From an uncultured Lachnospiraceae bacterium (GTDB lineage: Bacteria; Bacillota; Clostridia; Lachnospirales; Lachnospiraceae): a DNA stretch of 16,957 nt. Position numbers and translations under genes: made by a program. Below the pieces are notes generated by a model. That model made no database searches and had not been told where the DNA came from. It saw only the letters and a list, made by a program, of their open reading frames with translations. How positions within the stretch are numbered: the stretch's first letter is position 1; every line of letters starts with the position of its first letter. Below, piece by piece: positions 1 to 8,478 of this stretch. The stretch lies in the NCBI GenBank assembly GCA_958444395.1, contig CAUCOL010000003.1:1-16957 (forward strand), read 5' to 3'.

Positions 1-1682
<1,682 letters not shown>

Positions 1683-1703
1683 AAGAAAGGCAGGTGTGCA
1701 GTA

Positions 1704-2120
1704 ATGAATACGTTCTATTTGAATGTGACAGCCTGCGATAAGGTGTTTTATCAGGGAAAATGTCTGCAGGTGATACTGCCTTTGGAAGACGGTAAAAAAG
1801 CGATCCAGGCACATCATGAAAATATGGTGTTTGCTGTAGCAGTCGGAGAGCTTAAGATCCAGACGCCGGATGGAGAGTGGATCACCGGTGTAGTCGGAAA
1901 TGGATTTGCGCAGGTGATCAATAACCGTGTCAGTGTACTGGTAGATACAGCAGAGCATCCGGAAGAAATTGATGTCCGGAGAGCGCAGGAAGCAAAGGAG
2001 CGTGCACAGGAGCAGCTGCGTCAGAAACAGAGCATACAGGAATATTATATGTCCCAGGCGTCTCTGGCGCGTGCGATGTCCCGTCTGCGCTACAGCAGCA
2101 AGGACGATATGAAGGTGTGA
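1704..2120 (+). CDS. atpC: ATP synthase F1 epsilon subunit
   Basis: 138-residue protein with the epsilon layout: an N-terminal beta-sandwich (about residues 1-85, with the conserved GVVGNGFAQVINNRVSVLVDTAE stretch shared by the family) and a charged C-terminal helical hairpin (about 90-135, RRAQEAKERAQEQLRQKQ). In the enzyme it binds gamma and, in bacteria, can restrain ATP hydrolysis. Ribosome site AAAGGCAGG lies upstream of ATG 1704. It closes the atp operon. Oddly, its TGA is followed at once by the stop codon of the convergent LysR gene, leaving no room for a terminator between them, so transcription of the atp operon must run into the antisense strand of that gene. Confidence 0.95.
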   Translation: MNTFYLNVTACDKVFYQGKCLQVILPLEDGKKAIQAHHENMVFAVAVGELKIQTPDGEWITGVVGNGFAQVINNRVSVLVDTAEHPEEIDVRRAQEAKERAQEQLRQKQSIQEYYMSQASLARAMSRLRYSSKDDMKV

Positions 2121-3008
2121 TTATTTCCACACCGGGTGTTGGTGGTATGTTGCCTCCTGCACCCATTTATTCAGGAAAGAATGAAATTCTGCGATCGCTG
2201 GGTTGTGCTTTCCGTTCTCCGAAATGGTTGTAACGATCTGGCGGCGGCAGACAGGACTTTTGATCGGAATCAGGCGTACATGCTTGGAGTCGGGGAGTGC
2301 CCAGGAATACTGTGGCCAGAAACCGACGCCCAGACCGGCAGCGATCAGGTTCCGCACGGCTTCCGGATTATCACTCTCGTAGATGATATTTGGTTCAAAT
2401 CCGGCGTTCTGGCAGAACTGGTCGCAGATAGCACGCACGGGACGGTCACGTTCCAGACTGATATATGGCTCCTCACGGGTATCCTCCAGATGGATAGACG
2501 GGAGAGAAGCAAAGCGGGAATCTGCCGGCACAGCCAGATAAAAGTTCTCGGTGAACAGTGGCTGCTGCGAGGAGAGGAGTTCCTCATCCCAGCGGATCGC
2601 AGAGATCAGATAGTCGGCAGTTGGATCTGCCGGTTTTTGTGATAATTTGAATTTAACTTCCGGATGGATCGAACGGTATGCAATGATGCTGTTCGTGATC
2701 ATAGTAGCCGCAGAGCGCAGGTTCAGATGAATGACAGGCTGATCCTGCAGTGCGGCTTCTTTTAATTCATCCGGAAGAGCATCTAACTCTGTCAGAAGAG
2801 GAGTCAGTCTTTTTTGCAGGAGTTTACCGGATGCATTTAACGTAATATGGCGGTTCTCCCGGTCAAACAAAGGAAGATCCAGTTCTTCCTCCAGATGGCG
2901 GATCGCCTGGGAGACGGCAGGCTGGGCGATGTGCAGGCTTTCAGCTGCTTTGGTCATATGCTGATACTGTGCGACAGCCATAAAATATCGTAATTGAAAT
3001 AATTCCAT
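2121..3008 (-). CDS. LysR-family transcriptional regulator
   Basis: 295 residues, the usual LysR size. The N-terminal winged helix-turn-helix is clear: MELFQLRYFMAVAQYQHMTKAAESLHIAQPAVSQAIRHLE-type residues 1-40, with the helix-turn-helix at about 18-37, followed by the linker helix and a C-terminal periplasmic-binding-like effector domain (about 90-290). I start at ATG 3008 because the strong AGGAAAGGA lies just upstream on this strand; a longer frame reaching 3095 lacks the family's start. LysR genes often lie divergent from their target, but here the upstream neighbour is a spore-protein gene on the same strand, so the target and ligand cannot be read from context. A good promoter precedes it. 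Confidence 0.93.
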   Translation of the reverse strand: MELFQLRYFMAVAQYQHMTKAAESLHIAQPAVSQAIRHLEEELDLPLFDRENRHITLNASGKLLQKRLTPLLTELDALPDELKEAALQDQPVIHLNLRSAATMITNSIIAYRSIHPEVKFKLSQKPADPTADYLISAIRWDEELLSSQQPLFTENFYLAVPADSRFASLPSIHLEDTREEPYISLERDRPVRAICDQFCQNAGFEPNIIYESDNPEAVRNLIAAGLGVGFWPQYSWALPDSKHVRLIPIKSPVCRRQIVTTISENGKHNPAIAEFHSFLNKWVQEATYHQHPVWK

Positions 3009-3098
3009 ATGCTTATATCCTTTCCTGTTCGCTTGTTGGAACCGGGGTAGCGGGCAGAAACGTACTGCGAAGATTCCGGCGCAAATTACTGGCATATT

Positions 3099-3127
3099 AT
3101 TATATATCTATGTTTTCGAAATGTCTA
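3099..3127 (-). promoter_or_regulatory. Promoter of the LysR gene
   Basis: On the minus strand TAGACA (3127-3122) is followed after 17 bases by a perfect TATAAT (3104-3099). The -35 box shares its first three bases with the TAG stop codon of the upstream spore-protein gene. Predicted transcripts begin near 3092, giving a leader of about 80 bases. Assigned by sequence match only. Confidence 0.65.
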
Positions 3128-3352
3128 GCCCGGCATCTGTGTGTCTTTCCGGTCTGATTTTCTGTGGCGGGCGGCGAGGATCCCGCCGATCCGCCCGCTT
3201 TCCCTGCCGGTCAGGGATTTCCAGCCTGTCTGGATAACTTTGTCAAACAGTCCGAGTTCTTCGGCGATCTCCCACTTCTCCTGTTCGGATCTGGGGAGAA
3301 GATAGATATCATCGTGTGTTTTTACCTCTATTTTTTTCTTTTTATGTTCCAT
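3125..3352 (-). CDS. Small acid-soluble spore protein, alpha/beta type
   Basis: 75-residue protein carrying both hallmarks of alpha/beta-type SASPs: KWEIAEELG (residues 26-34), which includes the site cut by the germination protease GPR in this family, and LTGRESGRIGG (47-57), the second DNA-binding block. These proteins coat and protect spore DNA. The N-terminus is lysine-rich (MEHKKKKIEVK) and the C-terminal tail is basic. I prefer ATG 3352 because GGAG lies 6 bases upstream of it; ATG 3364 would add four residues but has only a weak site. It marks the host as a spore former or recent descendant. I did not find a clear sigma-G promoter upstream. Membership is based on motifs rather than a whole-length match. 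Confidence 0.82.
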   Translation of the reverse strand: MEHKKKKIEVKTHDDIYLLPRSEQEKWEIAEELGLFDKVIQTGWKSLTGRESGRIGGILAARHRKSDRKDTQMPG

Positions 3353-3647
3353 ATTAATCTCCATTCCGCAGACGCTTGTCGTCGAAGGAATCGCGATTCA
3401 AATATCAAATTTGAATCTGCGATCAGTGCTACTTTGTGACGCCTGCGGCACAAATAGCCGTGTGAAAAATAATGCATCGGCAGTATTTTTCACACTAATC
3501 TCCCATCTGCAGTCAGCTGCGTTAAAAACACGGGCAGACAAAAGGTGTTATCCTGCCGCTTCGGTTTCCTTTGTCTGCTTCTGCGTTGATCTGTTGTTAC
3601 CGATAGAATGTGTCCCGGTGTCTGATTTTATGCATCCATTTCTTTTT
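3353..3647. repeat. Gene-free stretch with a cluster of inverted repeats
   Basis: No convincing gene on either strand. It holds a 12-bp palindrome GAATCGCGATTC (3388-3399); a hairpin with 9-bp arms GATTCAAAT/ATTTGAATC (3395-3403, 3409-3417) that shares bases with it; a bulged stem 3428-3438 with 3445-3458 region (GCTACTTTGTG against CACAAATAGC at 3449-3458); a perfect 12-bp stem GTGTGAAAAATA/TATTTTTCACAC (3460-3471, 3484-3495, 12-base loop); and GCAGACAAAAGG against CCTTTGTCTGC (3534-3545, 3568-3578, one bulge). None is followed by a proper T-run on the plus strand. They may be remnants of repeats or a structured RNA; function unknown. Confidence 0.6.
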
Positions 3648-3676
3648 TTCACAAGCCCGTACAAGTATGGTATACT
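3648..3676 (+). promoter_or_regulatory. Promoter of the sulfate-binding protein gene
   Basis: TTCACA (3648-3653), a 17-base spacer, and TATACT (3671-3676) preceded by TGG, an extended -10 motif. The start of transcription would be near 3684, about 100 bases before the start codon. Confidence 0.65.
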
Positions 3677-3782
3677 ATCTAGGGAAATATGCCCGCAGGG
3701 AAAAAACAAAATTTATGCAAACAATTGCCTTTTTGCCGCATGAAAAGAAAGAATGCGACAGAAGGAATGCAGGGGGAGAAAT

Positions 3783-4820
3783 ATGATTAAGAAGATAGTG
3801 GCTGTCTTTATGACAGTGATCATGGCGGGGAGCATGGTATTGACCGGATGTTCCAAAAAGAATAAGACAGATGTAGAAAACAAAGAGAAGGTGACACAGA
3901 TTACGATGGCAGCGTATGATGCATCCAGAGAATTTCTGACATCGTATAATGAATTATTTCAAACACATTGGAAGGAAGAGACAGGAAAGAATATTGAGGT
4001 TGGACAGCAGTATGGCGGAGCAGGAAGTCTGACAGAAGCTATGGAGAAGGATGCCGGGGAAGATATGGCACTTTTGCCGGATGCACATGCTATGCAGCAG
4101 CTGGAGCAGGCAGGCATGGTAAAAAGCGGCTGGGACAGCCGGGATGCCAATCAAGCCGTTCCATTTACTTCGCATGTGGTGCTGCTGGTTCGTAAAGAGA
4201 AAGCAAAGAAAATCACAGACTGGGGCGAGCTGGTACGCAAGGGGATCGAAGTGATCACACCGGATCCGACGGTGTCCGGCATGGGACGGTGGAATTTTCT
4301 GGCAGCATATGCGTATGCAAAGCAATATTACCGGGGAGATACGGCGAAGATCACGCATTTCTTAAAGAAGCTGTACAGCCGGGTCTTATACATGGATGAG
4401 AGCGGGCGGCAGGCAACGGATCGTTTCGTGGAGAATGCACAGGGAGATGTACTGATCACCTGGGAGAGTGAGGCATATCTGGCATTGGAGGCATATCCGG
4501 ATGATTACACACTGGTGACACCAAGCGTCAGCGTGCAGGCAGAGCCGGCTGTCGCTGTGCTGGATCAGACTGCCGGGAAAGATCAGGTAACGAAAGAAGC
4601 GAACGGGTATATACAGTATCTGTATTCCGATGAGGCACAGAGACTGGCAGCGGACAATTATCTGCGCCCGGTAAATGAACAGGTGATGCAGGAGTATGCC
4701 GGTCAGTTCACGGAGTCAGCACAGGTGTTTTCCATCGAGGATCTGGGCGGCTGGGAACAGGTGTGGACAGAATGCTTTGCAGAGGGTGCCCTGTTTGATC
4801 AGATCAATCCGGACGCCTGA
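3783..4820 (+). CDS. Sulfate-binding lipoprotein of an ABC importer (solitary)
   Basis: 345 residues. The first 23 form a lipoprotein signal (MIKKIVAVF..., lipobox LTGC, lipidated Cys23). The rest follows the Sbp/CysP sulfate or thiosulfate-binding family: AAYDASREF, an HWKEETGK stretch, YGGAGS, PFTSHVVLLVRK, TPDPTVSGMGRWNFLAAY, GDVLITWESEAY, AEPAVAVLDQ and a C-terminal GGWEQVWTECFAEGALFDQI. Family knowledge places the anion in a cleft contacted by Ser-Gly-Gly and a Trp; here the Trp (ITWES) is kept but the Ser-Gly-Gly reads Ser-Gly-Met, so ligand preference may differ. Start ATG 3783 has AGGGGG 6 bases upstream. No cysT, cysW or cysA follows, which is unusual; cysS lies downstream. It may work with permeases encoded elsewhere or be a leftover. 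Confidence 0.9.
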   Translation: MIKKIVAVFMTVIMAGSMVLTGCSKKNKTDVENKEKVTQITMAAYDASREFLTSYNELFQTHWKEETGKNIEVGQQYGGAGSLTEAMEKDAGEDMALLPDAHAMQQLEQAGMVKSGWDSRDANQAVPFTSHVVLLVRKEKAKKITDWGELVRKGIEVITPDPTVSGMGRWNFLAAYAYAKQYYRGDTAKITHFLKKLYSRVLYMDESGRQATDRFVENAQGDVLITWESEAYLALEAYPDDYTLVTPSVSVQAEPAVAVLDQTAGKDQVTKEANGYIQYLYSDEAQRLAADNYLRPVNEQVMQEYAGQFTESAQVFSIEDLGGWEQVWTECFAEGALFDQINPDA

Positions 4821-4877
4821 CGTAGGGACAGATGCAGTGATCCGGTTTGATAACAGCACGGAGGGACAACCTTTTGA

Positions 4878-5009
4878 CTGGGAGGTTATGATGCTGGGAA
4901 AAAAGGAAGAACCGGAAAAAACATCTTGGGGCAGGGGCTTGCGCAAAGCGGGAAAATCCTGTACCATATGGAAGGAAAGCATGAGTTATCCTGTGTTTAT
5001 GACCAATAA
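4878..5009 (+). other. Possible decayed C-terminal coding remnant upstream of cysS
   Basis: The 250 bases between the sulfate-binding gene and cysS have no intact gene and no clear terminator. One 43-codon frame ending in TAA 5007-5009 has protein-like composition (GYDAGKKGRTGKN ... LAQSGKILYHMEGKHEL), and an overlapping frame just before it reads DAVIRFDNSTEGQPFDW. Together they look like the end of a frameshifted gene, but I do not recognise the family and the case is weak. Confidence 0.25.
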
Positions 5010-5070
5010 AAGGAGAAACTTTGAATTATTGTGAAATAAAAAGGCAGCAGGAGAAGAAAAGAGGTTAATG

Positions 5071-6486
5071 ATGCGAGAATTATCTATTTATAATACACTG
5101 ACCAAAAAGGTGGAGCCGTTTCAATCCAGAGAAGAGGGCAAGGTGAAAATGTACACCTGTGGACCGACGGTTTATCATTTTGCGCATATTGGAAATCTGC
5201 GCAGCTACATGATGGAAGATATATTGGAAAAATATCTGGGCTACGCCGGTTATGAAGTAAAACGCTGTATGAATATTACAGATGTAGGACACTTAAGCAG
5301 CGATGCGGACACCGGAGAAGACAAGATGGTTGCAGGGGCAAAGCGAGAGCATAAGACGGTTATGGAGATTGCCCGCTTTTATCAGGATGCTTTCTTTACC
5401 GATTGTGATAAGCTGAATATTAAGAAGCCGGAGATCGTAGAGCCTGCGACAAACTGCATCCCGGAATTTATCCATATGATCGAGACACTGCTGGAGAAGG
5501 GCTATGCCTATGAAGCCGGTGGAAATATCTATTTTGATACCAGCAAATTAAAAGAATACTATGTCTTATCCAATCAGAATGAGGAAGAACTGCAGGTTGG
5601 CGTGCGTGAGGATGTAGAAGAGGATGCCAATAAAAAGAATAAAACCGATTTCGTACTGTGGTTTACAAAGTCCAAATTTGACGACCAGGAATTAAAGTGG
5701 GACAGCCCGTGGGGCGTAGGTTATCCGGGATGGCACATTGAGTGCTCCTGCATCAGCCTGAAGCATCTGGGGGAATATCTGGACATTCACTGTGGCGGCG
5801 TGGATAATATCTTCCCACATCATACCAATGAGATCGCGCAGAGTGAATCGTATCTGGGACATAAATGGTGCAATTACTGGTTCCATGTACAGCATCTGAA
5901 TGATAAATCCGGTAAGATGAGTAAATCAAAGGGAGATTTCCTGACGGTTTCCTTACTGGAGAGCAAAGGATATAACCCACTGGTCTATCGTCTGTTCTGT
6001 TTACAGTCACATTATCGTAAACCGCTGTTGTTTACGTATGATGTACTGGACAACACAAAGACTGCTTATGAGAAGCTGCTGAAACGTGTTGCTTCCCTGG
6101 GTACGGAGGGAGAACTGCAGAAGGAACAGATCGCCGCATTTCAGGATGCTTTTGCGGAGGCAATGGGAAATGATCTGAATACATCGCAGGCACTGACCGT
6201 GCTGTATGATGTATTGAAAGCAGATATGAATGATGCATCGAAGAGATATCTGGTCGAAGATTTTGACCGGGTGCTTTCCCTGAATCTGACCGCCGGCGTA
6301 CCGGAGGAAACAGCCGATGTCGATGATGCACTGGCGGCTTTCGTAGAAGAAAAGATAAAAGAACGCCAGGAAGCCAGAAAGGCAAAAGATTTTGCGAGAG
6401 CGGATGCGATCCGTGATGAACTGGCAGCAAAAGGTGTAGAGATTAAGGATACGCGTGAGGGAACGACCTGGCGTGTGATCGGATAA
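5071..6486 (+). CDS. cysS: Cysteinyl-tRNA synthetase
   Basis: 471 residues, normal for CysRS, a class I enzyme that charges tRNA-Cys. Visible signatures: the first zinc-binding Cys30 in YTCGPTVY, the HIGH-type motif HFAHIGN (36-42), WHIECSCISL (221-230) with further zinc-site cysteines, FPHHTNEIAQSE (248-259) with His and Glu ligands, and KMSKS (282-286). The C-terminal helical anticodon-binding region runs to the end (KDFARADAIRDELAAKGVEIKDT). ATG 5071 is chosen over ATG 5068 because GAGG (5061-5064) is then 6 bases away. A T-box leader, which often controls cysS in Firmicutes, is not visible upstream. It ends in a strong hairpin at 6505. Confidence 0.97.
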   Translation: MRELSIYNTLTKKVEPFQSREEGKVKMYTCGPTVYHFAHIGNLRSYMMEDILEKYLGYAGYEVKRCMNITDVGHLSSDADTGEDKMVAGAKREHKTVMEIARFYQDAFFTDCDKLNIKKPEIVEPATNCIPEFIHMIETLLEKGYAYEAGGNIYFDTSKLKEYYVLSNQNEEELQVGVREDVEEDANKKNKTDFVLWFTKSKFDDQELKWDSPWGVGYPGWHIECSCISLKHLGEYLDIHCGGVDNIFPHHTNEIAQSESYLGHKWCNYWFHVQHLNDKSGKMSKSKGDFLTVSLLESKGYNPLVYRLFCLQSHYRKPLLFTYDVLDNTKTAYEKLLKRVASLGTEGELQKEQIAAFQDAFAEAMGNDLNTSQALTVLYDVLKADMNDASKRYLVEDFDRVLSLNLTAGVPEETADVDDALAAFVEEKIKERQEARKAKDFARADAIRDELAAKGVEIKDTREGTTWRVIG

Positions 6487-6504
6487 AATTTATTTTAGAA
6501 GGAT

Positions 6505-6570
6505 AATTGCTCCTGTAGTAAATGAATCTTTGAAATGTAAGGAATCATTTATTGCAGGAGCAATTATTTT
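6505..6570 (+). terminator. Terminator-like hairpin after cysS
   Basis: Arms 6505-6525 and 6545-6565 pair over 21 positions with two G-T wobbles and a 19-base loop; the outer 11 bp (AATTGCTCCTG/CAGGAGCAATT) are perfect. The arm runs into ATTATTTTA, a poor but usable U-tract. It shares two bases with the next inverted repeat. Confidence 0.6.
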
Positions 6571-6612
6571 ACATTATAGGAAACTTGTGTCGTTTCCTAT
6601 AATGTAAAATAA
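6564..6612. repeat. Perfect 21-bp inverted repeat
   Basis: Bases 6564-6584 and 6592-6612 are exact reverse complements across a 7-base spacer (TTGTGTC). The arm is AT-rich and contains ATAGGAAAC, which matches the left end of the dispersed repeat copies. It could be a second terminator, an operator or the end of a mobile repeat. Confidence 0.75.
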
Positions 6613-6696
6613 CGCTTTGCGAGGATGCGATCACCGCACAGAGGAAGATTGCACAAGCAATTGTGCGGTGACGCGCAAAGTGGGCAAGCCCGCTTT
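6576..6696. repeat. Dispersed structured repeat, copy 1
   Basis: Bases 6613-6696 align without gaps to 14621-14704 with 72 of 84 identical by my count. The unit folds in nested fashion: CTTTGCG (6615-6621) with CGCAAAG, TCACCGCACA with TGTGCGGTGA, an inner ATTGC-ACAA-GCAAT, then a separate hairpin AAAGTGGGC-AA-GCCCGCTTT ending at 6696. The left end is set at ATAGGAAA, shared with copy 2. It lies between cysS and the Fur promoter. Not coding. Confidence 0.75.
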
Positions 6697-6771
6697 GTTT
6701 TGCAGGGTTTGATCTGATCAACTTTAATGTAATTTGTTGATAAATCGTTCAATGGTTTTTTGGGCAGTCTC

Positions 6772-6799
6772 TTGACATTTTCATAAATGAAGATATAAT
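6772..6799 (+). promoter_or_regulatory. Promoter of the Fur-family/znuA-like operon
   Basis: Perfect TTGACA (6772-6777), 16-base spacer, perfect TATAAT (6794-6799). The Fur-type palindrome at 6801 lies directly on the expected transcription start. A further 13-base palindrome TTGATC-T-GATCAA lies upstream at 6709-6721. Confidence 0.85.
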
Positions 6800-6800
6800 A

Positions 6801-6815
6801 TGAAAATGATTTTCA
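6801..6815. promoter_or_regulatory. Fur-family operator (7-1-7 palindrome)
   Basis: TGAAAATGATTTTCA is a perfect 7-1-7 inverted repeat, the geometry shared by Fur, Zur and PerR boxes, placed just after the -10 box and upstream of the ribosome site. It suggests that the regulator encoded next represses itself and the metal-binding lipoprotein. The base pattern is nearer to a Fur box than to the Bacillus Zur box, so the metal is not settled by the site alone. Confidence 0.75.
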
Positions 6816-6833
6816 AATTGAGGAGGGCTGGTT

Positions 6834-7331
6834 GTGAATCACGCCAAAACATATCATACAAAGCAGCAGGCAGCTATATTAAAATCTATATCAGAGAGTC
6901 AGGCAGGGTACGTATCGGTCAGCCAGATCGCGGCGCATCTGAAAGAGCAGGGAGTGGCGGTCGGACTGACCACGATCTATCGTCAGCTGGATCGTTTTGA
7001 AAAAGAGGGGATCGTGCATAAGGTCGTATTAGATGGCAACAGTGGCGCATACTATCAGTATGCACAGCAGGAGGAGCAGAGCCATCTTTTACTGAAATGC
7101 GAAGACTGCGGAGGGATCACGCCGATGGACTGCAGTCATATGGGAGAGTTATATCAGCATGTATTAGAGGAGCATCAGTTCCGCGTCAATCCCTACCGCA
7201 CGATGTTCTACGGCATCTGTGATGCCTGCCTGGAACATCACAGGGAGGAGAATGTGGAGCGTATAGGAAAACAGCACTGCCGGCAGCAGGGCTGCCGTAA
7301 AGGATGCAAAGACAGTCAGAAAGAATCATAG
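6834..7331 (+). CDS. Fur-family metal-responsive repressor, probably Zur-like
   Basis: 165 residues. A winged helix at about 10-65 (VSVSQIAAHLKEQGVAVGLTTIYRQLDRFEKEGIV) is followed by a dimerisation domain with the two structural-zinc pairs C89-x-x-C92 and C129-x-x-C132. I start at GTG 6834, 7 bases after AGGAGG. Unlike typical members it has a basic extra tail after residue 145 with three more cysteines and a histidine (KQHCRQQGCRKGCKD). A ZnuA-like gene begins 51 bases later with no terminator between, so the pair is likely one operon under the palindrome at 6801. The partner gene favours zinc sensing; iron or manganese sensing is possible. A 7-bp GC hairpin (7281-7297) lies in the 3' end of the gene. 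Confidence 0.9.
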   Translation: MNHAKTYHTKQQAAILKSISESQAGYVSVSQIAAHLKEQGVAVGLTTIYRQLDRFEKEGIVHKVVLDGNSGAYYQYAQQEEQSHLLLKCEDCGGITPMDCSHMGELYQHVLEEHQFRVNPYRTMFYGICDACLEHHREENVERIGKQHCRQQGCRKGCKDSQKES

Positions 7332-7382
7332 ACATATGGAGTAAAAGCAGAATCAGAGAATAGAAAGAAAACGAGGATTATG

Positions 7383-8471
7383 ATGAAAAAGCAAAAGCAA
7401 AGAAGAAATGGCGGAAAATACATTGGCAGCAGACTGACAGCCATTTGTCTGGTGCTCTGCCTGATGACCGGCAGCCTGACAGGCTGCAGCACTGCAATAT
7501 CCGGTGATGACGGGCAGGCGGATGGAAAGATCCGGGTGATCACGACCATTTTTCCGTATTATGATTTTGTGCGTCAGATTGCCGGAGATCTGGTAGATCT
7601 GTCACTGGTCGTACCGGCCGGGATGGATACGCATTCGTTTGAACCTACGGCATCAGATATGGTCAGGATCGGACGTGCCGACCTGTTGATCTATAATGGT
7701 GGTGAGATGGAGACCTGGGTCGATCAGGTGGTGGATGCTTCTGAGAATAAAGCTCTGATCGCAGATGGCATGATGGATCATGTGGAGACAGTTGTAGAAG
7801 AGCAGGTGGCAGGCATGAAAGAAGAAAAGCACAGTCATACAGATGATACCGATGATACGCAGGCAGACCATACGCATGATACAGAGCCTGCACACGCGGA
7901 AGAACATGCAGGGAATCCGACGGATATGCCGGATGCATCTGCAGAATATGATGAACATATCTGGACTTCGCCTGTCAATGCCCAGAAGATCGTATCGCAG
8001 ATCGCAAAGGATCTTGGTCAGGCAGATCCGGAACATGCAAAGACATATACCCAAAATGCAGAAAATTACATTAAAAGGCTGCAGAAGCTGGATACGTCCT
8101 TCCGGGATATTGTGAAACAGGCGAGAAACCACTATGTAGTATTTGGTGACCGCTTTCCGCTGCGCTACTTTGTCGGAGAATACGGACTGAATTATACGGC
8201 GGCATTTGCCGGGTGCAGCAGTGATACAGAACCGAGTGCCGATACGATCGCCTATCTGACGGATCAGGTAAAGGAGCGGAAGCTGCCGGTAGTGCTGAAA
8301 ATCGAACTGACCAGCCCGAAGGTAGCGCAGGCAATCGCAGAAGCTACCAATGCAAAGGTGGAAACCTTCTACACCTGCCATAACGTCACAAAAGCACAAT
8401 TTCAAGATGGCATAACCTATCTGCAACTCATGCAGAAAAATCTGCACGTACTTAAGAAAGCCTTAGACTGA
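7383..8471 (+). CDS. ZnuA-like metal-binding lipoprotein of an ABC importer (solitary)
   Basis: 362 residues of the cluster A-I binding-protein family (ZnuA, AdcA, PsaA), which delivers zinc or manganese to a membrane permease. A signal ends at lipobox LTGC (Cys35). Expected metal ligands are His84 in MDTHSFEPT and His192 in DEHIWTSPVNA, with Asp256 in FGDRFPLRY at the place where ZnuA has His and PsaA has Glu. Between them is a His/Asp-rich loop (about 148-175, with repeated HSH, DHTH, HAEEHA), typical of zinc binders. ATG 7383 is chosen because GAGG is 6 bases upstream; ATG 7380 is possible. No znuB or znuC follows; the next 590 bases are an inverted-repeat element, so the transport partners must be elsewhere or lost. 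Confidence 0.9.
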   Translation: MKKQKQRRNGGKYIGSRLTAICLVLCLMTGSLTGCSTAISGDDGQADGKIRVITTIFPYYDFVRQIAGDLVDLSLVVPAGMDTHSFEPTASDMVRIGRADLLIYNGGEMETWVDQVVDASENKALIADGMMDHVETVVEEQVAGMKEEKHSHTDDTDDTQADHTHDTEPAHAEEHAGNPTDMPDASAEYDEHIWTSPVNAQKIVSQIAKDLGQADPEHAKTYTQNAENYIKRLQKLDTSFRDIVKQARNHYVVFGDRFPLRYFVGEYGLNYTAAFAGCSSDTEPSADTIAYLTDQVKERKLPVVLKIELTSPKVAQAIAEATNAKVETFYTCHNVTKAQFQDGITYLQLMQKNLHVLKKALD

Positions 8472-8478
8472 TCCAGTC

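Noticed and set aside
3411..3743. 110-codon open frame before the sulfate-binding gene
   Set aside because: Spans several hairpins and the promoter, lacks a ribosome site and family features.
4821..5070. T-box leader for cysS
   Set aside because: No AGGGTGGNACCGCG-type antiterminator motif and no terminator hairpin before the start codon.
7653..8447. 264-codon open frame on the minus strand
   Set aside because: Antisense to the ZnuA-like gene; its His/Cys/Ile-rich composition is a mirror of that gene's codons.
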